Positions 1-9,816 of a stretch of DNA of 64,000 nucleotides are shown here, piece after piece. A program made the position numbers and the translations under genes. The notes beneath the pieces were generated by a model that did not search any database, had not been told where the DNA came from, and saw only the letters and a list, made by a program, of their open reading frames with translations. This stretch comes from Hymenobacter volaticus (GTDB taxonomy: Bacteria > Bacteroidota > Bacteroidia > Cytophagales > Hymenobacteraceae): assembly GCF_022921055.1 (NCBI RefSeq), contig NZ_CP095063.1, positions 252,381 through 316,380 on the forward strand, written 5' to 3'. Within the stretch, counting starts at the first letter, position 1, and each line of letters starts with the position of its first letter.

Positions 1-7
1 GCCAGCC

Positions 8-2329
8 GTGACGACAAGCAAACAAAGTCGTTATACCATCCGCGAAAACGGGAAGATTATCCAGGAAGGCATAGTGAACCGTGCTCCCCAGCGCGTACAA
101 ACTCTGGCCGACTACGTCGACACGCGGATGGGCACGGCCCATTCTAGGTGGATGATAGCGCCGGGGCCATGGATGCCCTTTAGCATGGTAAAAATGAGCC
201 CCGATAACCAAAACAGTGGTTGGCAAGCCGGGTACCAGCCCACCTATGAGAGCGTGGGCACCTTCAGCCACGTCCACGAATGGACCATGGCCGGCCTCGG
301 CATTTTTGCCACTAATGGCAAGCTTCAAACCACCATTGGCGATGAACGGCATTTGTCCGCCGGGTACCGCTCTCGGGTCAACAAAAAGACGGAACAAGCG
401 CCGATTGGCTACTACAAGGTGGAGTTGGCCGATTATGGAATCAAGGCGGAAGTCACGGCCACCACTCGCTGTGGGTTTGAGCGGTTCACTTTTCCCACCG
501 ACCGCGACAGCGCCCGCGTATTGCTGGATTTCCATATCCCGGCTGAGTACGACTATCAACTCAAGGAAGTGAAGGTGACCAAAGTCAGCGCCTACCGCAT
601 AGAAGGTGCTATTCACCAGTTTTCGCCCGGCGTGTGGAGCAACGATGCTTCGCAGGACTACACGCTGCACTTCGTACTGGAATTTGATCAACCCATCAAA
701 CGGCTTGGCGGCTGGCTAGACGACCGGAGGCAGTACGGCGATACTTTCGCCGCGAAAGACGTGAAAGAAGCCGGCTTGTTCGCTGAATTTGATGCGGCGC
801 AACACCCGGTGGTGCAGGTGCGGTCTGGCCTCTCGCTGGTTAGCATTGCGAATGCTCAGCAAAACCTGCAAATGGAAGTAATAAAGCCCTTTGGTTGGCG
901 CTTCGAAGCCGTCCGCCAGCATCAACTCGATACGTGGAACGAGCTATTCAACCGCGTGCGCATCACGACCACTAATCGTCTGGAAAAGAAGCGTTTCTAC
1001 AACGCCTTGTACCGGTCCATTTGCAGCCGCAACACCTGGAGCGATACCAATGGCGAGTGGCGCGGCACCGATGGTCAGGTACACCAACTACCGCACCAAG
1101 ACGACGTAGCGCTCGGGTGCGATGCCTTCTGGAACACGTTCTGGAACCTGAACCAAGTGTGGAATCTAGTCACGCCGGAGTGGAGCAGCCGGTGGGTACG
1201 GTCACAATTGGCGCTTTACGATGCGTATGGTTGGCTGGCCAAGGGTCCGGCCGGCATGAATTACGTTCCGGTGATGGTGGCCGAACACGAAATTCCGCAG
1301 ATGGTAGCGGCCTACCACATGGGTATCCGTGACTTTGATGCCAACAAGGTGCTGGCGGCGGCCATCAAAATGCAAACGACGCCGGCGCAGAAAGTCTTCA
1401 CGGGTTTTGCGGGCAACCGGGATTTAGTTGCCTACGAGCGCTACCACTACGTGCCCGCGGACAAAGGCCGCTTTTCCAATTCTCTGGAATATTCATTTGA
1501 TGATTGGACAGTAGGACAGTTAGCTAAATCGCTGAATAAACCCGACGTGTACCAGAAATTTAATGCGCGCGGGTATTGGTGGCAAAACACGATAGACAGC
1601 ACCGGCTTTAGCCACTTGCGATTGAGTGATGGCAAGTGGACCACCGGATTTGACCCGTTCCGCAGCGGTGCCAACGAGGAGTACGTGGAAGGCAATGCCT
1701 GGCAATTAACGTTCTTCGTACCACAAGACGTGCGCGCGTTGATCGACAAAGTAGGCCGAAAAGCCTTTGTTGAGCGTTTGGAGTGGGGCTTCCAAGAAAG
1801 CGAGCCGTGGCGCTACAATGGCCTAAACGACCAGTACTGGAATTACCCAGTGGTGCAGGGTAATCAGCAATCCATGCACTTCGCTTTCCTATTTAACTGG
1901 GCAGGCAAACCGTGGTCCACTCAAAAATGGAGCCGTTCCATCATCGACCGGTATTATGGCTTCGGCGAGAGCAACGCGTACTTAGGCGACGAAGACCAGG
2001 GGCAAATGAGTGCGTGGCTGGTGATGGCCGCAATGGGCTTGTTTCAAACGGACGGTGGTAGCAATGCCACGCCAGGATACGAGATTGGCAGTCCGCTGTA
2101 TCCTAAAGTTGAAATCGAGTTAGGTCACCGCTTTGGGCGAGGCAAGAAGTTTACCATCGAAGCGAAAGGAGTTTCCCGCCGCAACTTATACGTGCAGGCC
2201 GCTACGCTCAACGGCAAGCCATTGACCTCCTTCCAGTTTCCGGCAACTGAACTGCTACAAGGTGGCTCGCTAGTACTCACCATGGGCCCGCGGCCCAATG
2301 AGTTGTGGGGAATAGTGCCCAACAAGTAG
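8..2329 (+). CDS. GH92 alpha-mannosidase, probably 5'-truncated by the window edge
   Basis: Glycoside hydrolase family 92: calcium-dependent exo-acting alpha-mannosidases, usually exported to the periplasm or surface. The family start is seen in ADYVDTRMGT and PFSMVKMSPD, followed by the N-terminal beta-sandwich. The (alpha/alpha)6-barrel hallmarks are YVEGNAW near residues 559-565 (general acid Glu in the family) and GDEDQGQMSAW near residue 660 (calcium/base region), then YEIGSPLYP. The first visible codon is GTG at 8, but the frame stays open to position 2. The first ~25 residues (TIRENGKIIQEGIV) look like the end of a preceding beta-rich domain rather than a signal peptide, so the true start probably lies left of the window. 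No internal disruption is seen. The family call is strong; the substrate linkage is inferred. Confidence 0.9.
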   Translation: MTTSKQSRYTIRENGKIIQEGIVNRAPQRVQTLADYVDTRMGTAHSRWMIAPGPWMPFSMVKMSPDNQNSGWQAGYQPTYESVGTFSHVHEWTMAGLGIFATNGKLQTTIGDERHLSAGYRSRVNKKTEQAPIGYYKVELADYGIKAEVTATTRCGFERFTFPTDRDSARVLLDFHIPAEYDYQLKEVKVTKVSAYRIEGAIHQFSPGVWSNDASQDYTLHFVLEFDQPIKRLGGWLDDRRQYGDTFAAKDVKEAGLFAEFDAAQHPVVQVRSGLSLVSIANAQQNLQMEVIKPFGWRFEAVRQHQLDTWNELFNRVRITTTNRLEKKRFYNALYRSICSRNTWSDTNGEWRGTDGQVHQLPHQDDVALGCDAFWNTFWNLNQVWNLVTPEWSSRWVRSQLALYDAYGWLAKGPAGMNYVPVMVAEHEIPQMVAAYHMGIRDFDANKVLAAAIKMQTTPAQKVFTGFAGNRDLVAYERYHYVPADKGRFSNSLEYSFDDWTVGQLAKSLNKPDVYQKFNARGYWWQNTIDSTGFSHLRLSDGKWTTGFDPFRSGANEEYVEGNAWQLTFFVPQDVRALIDKVGRKAFVERLEWGFQESEPWRYNGLNDQYWNYPVVQGNQQSMHFAFLFNWAGKPWSTQKWSRSIIDRYYGFGESNAYLGDEDQGQMSAWLVMAAMGLFQTDGGSNATPGYEIGSPLYPKVEIELGHRFGRGKKFTIEAKGVSRRNLYVQAATLNGKPLTSFQFPATELLQGGSLVLTMGPRPNELWGIVPNK

Positions 2330-2396
2330 GAGCTTTACGGAGTAGTTTACCCGTGAGAATACTCTATGAATTCCAGGCTTCGACTTGCGTTCTTTA

Positions 2397-2431
2397 CCCC
2401 GATAATCAGACACAACGGGAGTAAATCGGGG
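2397..2431. terminator. Weak hairpin between convergent genes
   Basis: CCCCGAT (2397-2403) pairs with ATCGGGG (2425-2431) across a 21-base loop, in the 110-base gap between the convergent GH92 and acyltransferase genes. The stem is short and lacks a clear T-tract, so this is tentative. Confidence 0.3.
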
Positions 2432-2439
2432 CTGAATTC

Positions 2440-3669
2440 CTACCCTTGCTGGCTACGGGTTGCGGGGAGTTGCCTACTCGCTTGATTTCCAGCCTTACCG
2501 ATGTTGGCAACAATTTCACTCTGCCCGGCAACAACCGTTTTCTGCTTCATTCCAAACAAAACCCGGAGCACTGCTGAGTGGTAAATTATTGCGTATAAAA
2601 GCAAGGTACCGCCAAAGGTGCCCAGCGCGATGACCAAGAAGCTAACAGCGTTGGGGACCGACCATTGCAGCACGTAGTAGCCGAGCGCAATAAGCACTGT
2701 TTGGTGCAGAATATAGAACGGGTACACGGCCTCGTTGGCGCGCTGTAGCAGGGGGGAATTGCGGTTAAGATAGCGCCGACCAAATCCAACGCAAATCAGG
2801 ATCCAGCACCAGCAGTTGATGCCTTGCACGGCCCGCTTGATTGCTCCGCCCAAGAGGGGGTAGTAATAATCGTCGCCCCAATAATTAAAGCTGAAGGCGG
2901 CCAAGCCTAGTAGCAGAAATAGGTAGCGCTGCCGCTCGGCTGCCTGCCAGAAGCCCGACAAAGGACCAAGCAAATAGCCGTAGCTGAAGAGCGTGAGATA
3001 GAAGGAAAAGTTAAACCAGTCCGAAATCAAATTGCGGTTATCGGCCCAGTAAGGCCGTAAAACGAGTTGGATAAAGACGAGCGGCAGCGCGAACAGTAGC
3101 AGGCGGCCCGGTCGCTGCAGCCACTGGTTTAGGAAAGTAAGCGCGCCTTGGGCGGCCGGCTTGCGCAGCTGCAGAAACAAGGGTAAGCTCACCAGCGAGA
3201 AAACCAGTAGGTAGGCAATAAACCAAAGGTGGTTCCAAGTGAAATTGCCGTGCGGATATACCCCTTCAAAGTAATGAGGGTAAAAATCGAGCAAGGAGCT
3301 ATAGGTTGCGCCTTGCGTTAGCCGCTCGTAGTACACCTGCGGCACGACCACGACCACCATCCCGAAGGCGAGCGGCAAAAGCAGGCGCAGCAGCCGCTCG
3401 CGTACAAATTGGCTTGCAGTGCGGCGGCCGAGGGCGAAGGTGACGCCGACCCCGGAAATTACAAATAGCAGGGGCATCCGCCACTGGTTCAGGAAAACCA
3501 TCGGCAACACCAAACCCGCACTCTTCGTCGAACTCTGGATATGGAAGTCCCAGCCGACGAAAATCATACCTGTATGATAGAAAATCAGCAAGGAGAAGGC
3601 GAGCACCCGGAGCCAATCAAGGTCATAGCGGCGAAGGGTGGGAGGAGGGTAAGCAGGAACGGAGTACAT
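2440..3669 (-). CDS. Acyltransferase 3 family membrane protein (OpgC-like)
   Basis: Multi-pass inner-membrane O-acyltransferase of the acyltransferase-3 family, which transfers acyl groups such as succinyl or acetyl to periplasmic glucans, surface sugars or antibiotics. Seen: the N-terminal family signature RRYDLDWLRVLAF with FYHTGMIF (conserved His), then about ten hydrophobic helices and the short loop RRTASQFVRERLLRLLLP. The ATG at 3669 (MYSVPAYPPP) is preferred over upstream in-frame codons because it sits just before the family start. The C-terminus is polar. It lies downstream of the AraC-type regulator on the same strand, so control by that regulator is possible but not shown. The acceptor molecule cannot be told from sequence. 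Confidence 0.8.
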   Translation of the reverse strand: MYSVPAYPPPTLRRYDLDWLRVLAFSLLIFYHTGMIFVGWDFHIQSSTKSAGLVLPMVFLNQWRMPLLFVISGVGVTFALGRRTASQFVRERLLRLLLPLAFGMVVVVVPQVYYERLTQGATYSSLLDFYPHYFEGVYPHGNFTWNHLWFIAYLLVFSLVSLPLFLQLRKPAAQGALTFLNQWLQRPGRLLLFALPLVFIQLVLRPYWADNRNLISDWFNFSFYLTLFSYGYLLGPLSGFWQAAERQRYLFLLLGLAAFSFNYWGDDYYYPLLGGAIKRAVQGINCWCWILICVGFGRRYLNRNSPLLQRANEAVYPFYILHQTVLIALGYYVLQWSVPNAVSFLVIALGTFGGTLLLYAIIYHSAVLRVLFGMKQKTVVAGQSEIVANIGKAGNQASRQLPATRSQQG

Positions 3670-3797
3670 AGTCAGTAGGGCCGTAAGTGAAACAAGGCCC
3701 AAACCTACTTGTAGCTCTTTTCTTTGGCGACACACCTTGCCAACCAGGCGGACTACCTTGCGAATCCGGACGCGGCGGCGTCTGTCATCCTGCCTTT

Positions 3798-5004
3798 TTA
3801 TTGCGCTAAGGCGCTTTTTCGGAACTGCGACGGTGTAGTCTGAGTGCTCTTTTTGAAAGCGGCGTTGAACGCGGACTTCGAATTGAAGCCGGCCGCAAAC
3901 CCGATTTCCTCTAGCTTTAGGTGCGCAGTATCGGGACTTTGGAGCTGGCGTTTCACTTCCTCGATGCGGTAAGTATTGATGAAATCAAAGAAGTTTTGTT
4001 GGCACTGCTCGTTGATAACCTGCGAGAGGTGGTGCGGGGGTAGGTGCAGGTCAGTGGCCAACTCGGCTAGTGACAAGTCGGGACGGCGGTAGGGTGTGGA
4101 AGCCGTCATCAGGGTACGGAGGCGAAGCAGAATGTCGGTGGTCGCCTCGGAACTCAAAGCGGTTTTCTCATATTTCTTGCGCGGGGCCGCGGGCTCTGTT
4201 GCTGATTCTTCGGGGGGAGCCTGCAAGGTCAGCAGCGTGGATCGACTGATGGCCCGGCCGCTCATGCCGTAAAACAGTAAAGAAATAAGCAGGGCCACCC
4301 ACACATCGCCCGCATCGTTGACATCGCCGGTGGAGAAGTGATAATAGGTGGTTGTCGCCACGTACACGAGCAGCAACAGGCCAAGCCCCAGGCCTAAGCG
4401 CTTAAGCCAGCCGAGGGCGGGTGCCCCATGGGTGGGGCGGGCGGCCTGCTGTTGCTGATAAGTGAGCAACAGGCGCAACTGAAGCCCCCGTAGAGCAGGA
4501 GGTAGCCACCCAGCACAATGTAGAAAGCGGCGTAGAACTGGGTGTAAGTGGCAAACCACCAGAAGTTATGCAGCGCCTCGGGAGCGGCGGGGTGAGGTTG
4601 GTGAAACGATTCGGCGACGGTGCGCAGCTTCCAGGCATTGCTCTGGGCAAAGAAAGGCACCAAGTAGACGGTGTGCGCCACGGCGGGTAGAAATAGCAAC
4701 AGGTAGCGCGGCCGCCAGCGAAATGCGGGCTTGATCAGGCTGCGGGCATAGAGGTAGAGCAGGGGCGATACCACAAAATTGAGTGGCTCGGTAAGGCTCA
4801 CGAAAAAGGGCACCAACTGGATGTAGCCGGAGTAGCACAAAAGAATCTCGACAACCAGTAAGGCCAGGCAAAACACCGCTAGCCCAACAGGCGGTTGCTA
4901 AGCCGCTCTCCTTGGGACGAAAAAAAGAACATCCCACTTAAGAACAGTCCCTGCGCGGCCCCGAGGAGAATCACAATTGACCATATATTGAGAAAGGGAG
5001 ACAT
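3798..5004 (-). CDS. Membrane-anchored AraC-family regulator, two frameshifts
   Basis: Transcription factor with an N-terminal bundle of about six to seven membrane helices and a C-terminal AraC DNA-binding domain (SLAELATDLHLPPHHLSQVI, then KLEEIGFAAGFNSKSAFNAA, ending TPSQFRKS). The gene is spread over three frames. The start is the ATG at 5004 (MSPFLNIWSIVILLGAAQG), giving NRLLG then a stop; the next frame resumes with LAVFCLALLVVE; after YLLLYGG the third frame resumes with LQLRLLLTYQQQQ. One missing base in the GGG at 4883-4885 (plus-strand CCC) and one in the G5 run at 4485-4489 (plus-strand C5) rejoin the frames into about 402 residues, normal for the class. The signal sensed is unknown. 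Either an assembly error or a true pseudogene. Confidence 0.8.
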
Positions 5005-5496
5005 ACACCAGCAGAGCAAGAAAATCGACCGCAGGTATGCGGTCGGGCAGCAAAGAATAAACCGCGGAGGCGAGGGTCAAGCAAGCTAAATTTAAAAGTA
5101 ATTCAGATTTCCCATGTCAGCTCCAGCCGATCTGCTTGCCTACTAACCACCCAGGTCGGGCGCCACTCGTCTCGCCCATAGTAGCCTAATAGCGCAAGTC
5201 AATTCTTCGTCCTCGCATGAGTAGCCTTTTCGTACTACCATTACCGGCACTCACTGACCGCTGCAAAGAAAAGCGGATAGAGACTTACCTCTTTGGCGGC
5301 AAAGGGGTTGACCATTTAGGCTTGCTCGACAGGCAACGGCTCGAAGCACAGTGAAAGCAGGCACCCCGCAGATACCAATGCCTTTGACAAATCAAATGGT
5401 AACATGCGGCAATACCCAAGCAAGAAGCCACTTAGTCTTAGGCAACGGGAAGTATTGCCTACTTCAAGGTCCGGCAACTGCGCATTATAACGAAGG
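5005..5496. other. Intergenic region, no gene recognised
   Basis: About 490 bases between the start of the AraC-type regulator and the end of the chitinase gene. I see no convincing ORF, repeat or structured RNA. It should hold the regulator's promoter near 5005-5100. Confidence 0.5.
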
Positions 5497-6603
5497 CTAG
5501 CGGGCAGCTTGGTATAAGTAATCCAGCAGGCCGTGTTGAGGCTTGTCGCCGGTCAGTTCCCAAAACATGATGCCGCCGAGGTGTTTGGCGCGGACATAGT
5601 GGGTTTTCAGTTGAATGGATTTCTCGTTGTCGAAGGAGGCAAACTCCTGGCGGCGGGCACTGTAGGCGTACGGGGCCTTGGCTACGTCGTCCCAATACGA
5701 AACGAAGCCCCGTGTTGCCGACAGACTGTCGGCAAAATCCTTGTAGTTAAAGGTCTGCTTAAATTTTCCGGCTTGCTCCAGCCCCTGGTTCCGGGGCGGA
5801 ACGCCGCTAAACACCCGGGCGTAAAAAGCCGCGCCAACAACAATCTTGCCCGGCGCCACACCCACCGAATCGAGGAAGCGCACGCCGTTGTCGATGGAGG
5901 GTACTTGCTGCGTAGTGGAATACAAAGGGGTGTGGTGGCCCGTGGTAGTGCTGTAGCCGTTGACTAAGTCGTAGCTCATCAGGTTGACGCGGTCAACCAA
6001 GGGCATCACGGCCGGCCACTCTACGGCGTGGCGGAGGTAGTCGGGAAAACCGCCGGCAGCGAAGCTTATTTCGTAGTTTTTGCCGAGCGTGGTGCGCAGG
6101 GATTGTACCAGCAAGGTGAAGTTGTGGCGGTCTTCGGGCGCAAAACGGTGGCCGGGTGGACCGGCAACAGCCGGGTATTCCCAATCCAAGTCAATGCCGT
6201 CGGTGTGGGTGTCAGTAAGCACTTGCTTGACGGAAGCCGCAAACTCGTTGCGCCCTTGGGCGGTAGCAAATACCTGTGAGCAGGTTTCGCAGCCGCCCCA
6301 GCCGCCCAACGAAAGCATCACTTTCAACTGGGGGTTCTGGCTCTTGAGGGCTACGAGCGCAGCCACCGTGGCTTTATCCTTGGGGTTGTCGAAGGCAAAG
6401 GCCGTGTTTTTTAGGTGCAGAAAGCTGTAGATAATGTGCGTGAGCTTGTCGGTCGGATATTGCCGAAAGCCAGTAGCATCGCCGGCGTAGTAGGCAATAA
6501 TGGCCATGCGGGGCGCGGCAACAGTAGAAGCAGGACGAATGGGAAGCAAAGCCGTGCTCCCCGCCGCGACAAGCAGCAGCGCTAGGTACAGAACATTTCT
6601 CAT
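5497..6603 (-). CDS. GH18 chitinase, secreted
   Basis: Endo- or exo-chitinase of glycoside hydrolase family 18, hydrolysing beta-1,4-GlcNAc polymers by substrate-assisted catalysis. The catalytic signature DGIDLDWEYP is intact (catalytic Glu about residue 142 from the ATG at 6603). The second conserved strand is KVMLSLGGWGG, and the barrel ends with GGIMFWELTGD. An N-terminal hydrophobic stretch (MRNVLYLALLLVAAG) is a signal peptide. The ATG at 6603 is chosen over a TTG eight codons upstream because it starts the signal peptide directly. There is no chitin-binding module: this is a single-domain enzyme of about 368 residues. It stands alone, flanked by two frameshifted genes, but is itself intact. 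Confidence 0.9.
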   Translation of the reverse strand: MRNVLYLALLLVAAGSTALLPIRPASTVAAPRMAIIAYYAGDATGFRQYPTDKLTHIIYSFLHLKNTAFAFDNPKDKATVAALVALKSQNPQLKVMLSLGGWGGCETCSQVFATAQGRNEFAASVKQVLTDTHTDGIDLDWEYPAVAGPPGHRFAPEDRHNFTLLVQSLRTTLGKNYEISFAAGGFPDYLRHAVEWPAVMPLVDRVNLMSYDLVNGYSTTTGHHTPLYSTTQQVPSIDNGVRFLDSVGVAPGKIVVGAAFYARVFSGVPPRNQGLEQAGKFKQTFNYKDFADSLSATRGFVSYWDDVAKAPYAYSARRQEFASFDNEKSIQLKTHYVRAKHLGGIMFWELTGDKPQHGLLDYLYQAAR

Positions 6604-6718
6604 AGAACAGGCCGCCAACAGGTACAATCAAGCTTGCCCGAAGATAGGAGGCTAGCGCTAAATAGCGGCGGGTTTAGCTATGTAGAGAATTACCCGCTTT
6701 CATTACAAAGCGCTCCAC

Positions 6719-7653
6719 TTAGCGCCGGGCCTTCCGGGTCTGCAAAGCTTCTAATAGGGGGCGTATGCCGGCAAGCAGTCCTTGGGTCGCTGCTCCAGTG
6801 GAGTCCAAGCTGGGGTCGAGAATAGTTAAGTCCAGACCCACAACGTGGGGCGACGTCAGTAAGGGAGAAGCAGCGCCACTAGTTCCGCGTAAGACAAGCC
6901 CCGGGTTGAGGTGAGTCTACGGCAGGCATGAGCGTGCTGTCGAGTACATCCACGTCGAAATGAATCCAAAACCCATCGAGTTTAGCGGATCTGACGTGGT
7001 GAAGAAAAGCCTGTGCGCAGGCGTGTGGCCCCAATTTCCGGACGGTCGCCAAGTCGGTATAATGAATAGTCGAGGCCGCCATTGCGGCTAGGTAGGCTTC
7101 GTCTTCGTCGCGGTTGCCTACGCACCACGCGTGCTCGGCCCGCACGTAAGGACTTAGACCACCCAGATTGGTGAGTTGAGTTGGACCACGGCCCGTTACG
7201 AGAGCTAGGTCCATACCCGCGGCCCCGCCCGAGGCCGATAACCCGGGCCAAGCATAATCCGTGTGGCCATCCAGAAAGAACAGGCCGTACGTGCCAATTT
7301 GCTTTAACCCCAGCATATTCCCTATCAAGATGCTACAGTCGCCCCCAAGCACCACCGGGAAGATGCCCTCTTGCACTAGGCCCGCTACGCAGGCCGCCAA
7401 CTGCAGCGAATAGTCGGCAATGGCTTTCGCGTTGCGCACCCCAGTCTCTGGGTCCAAGGAGCCCACGTAAGGGGGCGCCGGCACCGTATGAACCTGCTCC
7501 GGGCTAACAGGTCGTGGAAGCCCAATGTTTGAGCCACGCGGGCAACTGGTATACCCCCGGCACGACACCAGGCACCAGTTCTTGTAAGCCTAAATTGCTT
7601 GGCGCCTCCACTAAGTTGATTCGCAGCGGTGGCATTATAGCAGACCTGTTCAT
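6719..7653 (-). CDS. Arginase-family hydrolase, four frameshifts
   Basis: Ureohydrolase fold (arginase/agmatinase/formiminoglutamase superfamily), a binuclear manganese enzyme acting on guanidino or formimino compounds. Pieces in order: PLRINLVEAPSNLG, GFHDLL, SPEQVHTVPAPPYVG, VVLGGDCSILIGNMLG, LFFLDGHTDY, WIHFDVDVLDSTLMPAVDSP, then after the annotated-looking stop LTSPHVVGLDLTILDPSLD and GLLAGIRPLLEAL. Four single-base deletions (near 7521-7523, 7505-7507, 6899-6902, 6863-6865) rejoin these into about 306-312 residues ending at the TAA at 6719. Metal motifs DGHTD and DVDVLD are present; the usual GGDHS is GGDCS, so one canonical His ligand is Cys. Starts at 7653 or 7635 are both possible. 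The substrate cannot be assigned. Confidence 0.75.
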
Positions 7654-8259
7654 AGCGAGGGTACATAAAAGTTGATGCTTATTAATAGGCGCAGACCAGC
7701 TGTATGTATTTGTGATAACGCTTAACAAGTTGCTATCTACCAATTCTACAATTTTAGTGACGGACAACCTTTTATCAATGCCCAAATTCAGGGTCCTGAA
7801 ATAGATGCCACGCTGATGAAATAAGTTAACTAGGTGAAATGACATGGCTGCGACTACGCTTCAGACGAAAGCAGTGTGCAACAAGTATTATATCGTCTTC
7901 CCGCCGTCAACTAAGCAATTCCTATTTCCCTGCTCGGTTCTAATTCGAGTCGTGATAAAGATGCTTTACCTACTGCAACTTGGCTTCGGGTAAGCACCTT
8001 TATTTAGTTGTATTCTTAGTGAATGCCGATACTTCTTCTCGTAAGTAGTTGCCAGTCGCTTGGGGTGGCGGCCTCACAACCGACAGTGCCGAGTCTCTTG
8101 AAGAAATGGGTAGGAACTAAAAAATTAATGTGCCGATACTCAACAATAAAATGCTCTGGCAGTCCGTATTTCTACTTTCTTATTGAGAAGGCCCTCAAGT
8201 TTATTTACTAGCACGAGGGACAAGCAACAGTAACTATTCTTTATTTCCAACTACCCCTT
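7654..8259. other. Intergenic region with one doubtful small ORF
   Basis: About 600 fairly AT-rich bases. A 62-codon ORF at 8023-8211 (plus strand) opens with MPILLLVSSCQSLG, reminiscent of a lipoprotein signal, but its C-terminal half looks unselected and I do not call it a gene. No RNA gene or repeat recognised. Confidence 0.4.
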
Positions 8260-8855
8260 ATGACTACCTTACACTGTAGCATCGCCTTGCTACTGTCGGT
8301 CCCCCTGGCAAGTGTGGCGCAGCCCGCCCCGTCCGATTCGGCCCCCGCTCCCCGCCACCTGTTCACGTTGCATACGCTCCGTATTAAATCGCCTTTTATT
8401 CCGGCGCTGGGGTATGAGGTGCCGGTGTGGTCCCGCTGGGGGTGCGCGCTAGCCTGGGTGCCACCTACAACAGTAATCGGTATCGCTCCGACTACTATGA
8501 CGCCATGGGAGTTTTAATCGCGGGCACCGCCCACTACCGCTACACTACCTTGTACACGGACGCCTCGCTTAACTATTACCTGCAAGCGCGCAAGCCGACT
8601 TTCGTCGGGTGGTTTGTGGGCGTGGGCTTTATAGCAGCCTATGCCTATCGTCGGGTGACAAATGATAACCCTCAGTACCCTACGCGCACATCGCATGACG
8701 TGGCGGTGCGGCCTTTGTTGCGAGGTGGGCGGCACTGGGCGCTGGGGCAGCGCTGGCTCCTGGATACCCATGTGGCGGTGGCAATATCGAGTTATCCAAC
8801 CCAGCGGATAGCTCTTAATGAGTTTATAGGCGTAGGAGCGGGCTATCGGTTTTAA
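8260..8855 (+). CDS. Small outer-membrane beta-barrel-like protein, one frameshift
   Basis: Unrecognised exported protein. It has a signal peptide (LLLSVPLASVAQ) and then alternating aromatic and small residues typical of a small outer-membrane barrel (RASLGATYNSN, HYRYTTLYTDASLNYY), ending in GVGAGYRF with a terminal Phe. The N-terminal frame (8260 onward) and the C-terminal frame (from about 8427, ending 8855) overlap. One added G in the G5 run at 8438-8442 joins them as RWGVRASLGATYN, giving about 198 residues. Membership of an OmpA/PorT-like barrel class is inferred from composition only. Confidence 0.6.
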
Positions 8856-9144
8856 CTCGTGCTTATACTCTCCGCTGTGTAGGATAGTGTTCCAACAGAC
8901 ATCTGTATGAGGAAGGATATGGTGTGCATCTCTCTTTACTTTGTGCTCATCAGTCGTGCACGAGAAATGACTGATACGAATTAATCTGCGCCGGTTAAGA
9001 GACTTAACTAATGGCTACTGGCCGTAAACCGACTGCAAGTAGGTGCTCGGTGCGAACAACGAAAGCTTCATCTTCTCGAGAGCAGTGCTGCGGCCTGGTT
9101 TGCGACAGGCTGGGCTTACTATTTGAACCTACTGCATTACCCTC

Positions 9145-9684
9145 ATGGAACAAGTAAAATGGTTTGAACGCGAATTCGCCCCTTTTGCCGACCCGCGCCT
9201 GCTACCATCGTTGCTGGAGCGGTTAATGGGCACTCCAGCCCGGTTAGAGGAAAAACTGGCTGGCATTGCCCCGCCGTGGCTAACCCTGCGGGTAGACGGA
9301 ACGTGGACCATTCAGGAGAATGTGGGCCACTTAGCCGACCTAGAGCCGCTGTGGCTGGGCCGCTTGGAGGACATTGTCAGCGGCGCGGCCGAGCTGCGTC
9401 CCACTGATTTAACTAACCGAGCCACTACGGACGCCAATCACAACGCGACGTCCCTGCCAGCGCTGCTCTACAGCTTCCGACAGCAGCGGATGCGCACCGT
9501 GCACCGCCTGCAAGACCTGAACGGGGAAGTTCTAAACTGGTCGGCGCGGCACCCCCGCCTGCACACGCCGATGCGGCTGCCGGATTTGTTTCTGTTCGTG
9601 GCCGAACACGATGATCACCACTTAGCCCGCATCAGCGAACTGGCCCGCCGGCTGAGTGCTCTCGACTCCGAAAGTGCGGTTTAA
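9145..9684 (+). CDS. DinB-like four-helix metal-binding protein
   Basis: DinB/YfiT superfamily four-helix bundle, small cytoplasmic proteins that bind a metal through three His residues and often act as thiol-dependent transferases. Seen: NVGHLADLE (first His) and AEHDDHHLARI (the paired His residues near the C-terminus), in a protein of 179 residues, normal for the family. The start ATG at 9145 is the first in frame. It is monocistronic with a hairpin terminator after its stop. The molecular reaction cannot be inferred. Confidence 0.8.
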   Translation: MEQVKWFEREFAPFADPRLLPSLLERLMGTPARLEEKLAGIAPPWLTLRVDGTWTIQENVGHLADLEPLWLGRLEDIVSGAAELRPTDLTNRATTDANHNATSLPALLYSFRQQRMRTVHRLQDLNGEVLNWSARHPRLHTPMRLPDLFLFVAEHDDHHLARISELARRLSALDSESAV

Positions 9685-9702
9685 TCCCTTTGAATGCCGT
9701 TC

Positions 9703-9744
9703 TGGCGCAACCAACAGGTATAGCCATGCCCGTGGGTTGCGCCA
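9703..9744. terminator. Hairpin terminator after the DinB-like gene
   Basis: TGGCGCAACC (9703-9712) pairs perfectly with GGTTGCGCCA (9735-9744) over a 22-base loop, 18 bases after the DinB-like stop. It lies between convergent genes, so it may also serve the oxidoreductase on the other strand. Confidence 0.55.
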
Positions 9745-9816
9745 AGCTTACGTTAACATAACGAATTGAACAGGGTGAAAACGACAATAAAGTCGGGCAC
9801 CTTAGCACCTACTTTG

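Noticed and set aside
4485..4489. Programmed frameshifting or phase variation at homopolymers
   Set aside because: Sites lack a slippery heptamer plus structure, the runs are short, and the same one-base deficit affects twelve unrelated genes including plain enzymes.
4394..4876. Two separate genes for the membrane half and the DNA-binding half of the AraC-type regulator
   Set aside because: The pieces overlap in different frames and join exactly at a G5 run into one normal-length family member; a third piece (5004 to 4881) supplies the N-terminus.
8023..8211. 62-residue ORF with a lipoprotein-like start
   Set aside because: Only the first 15 residues look selected, there is no recognisable family, and no termination signal follows.
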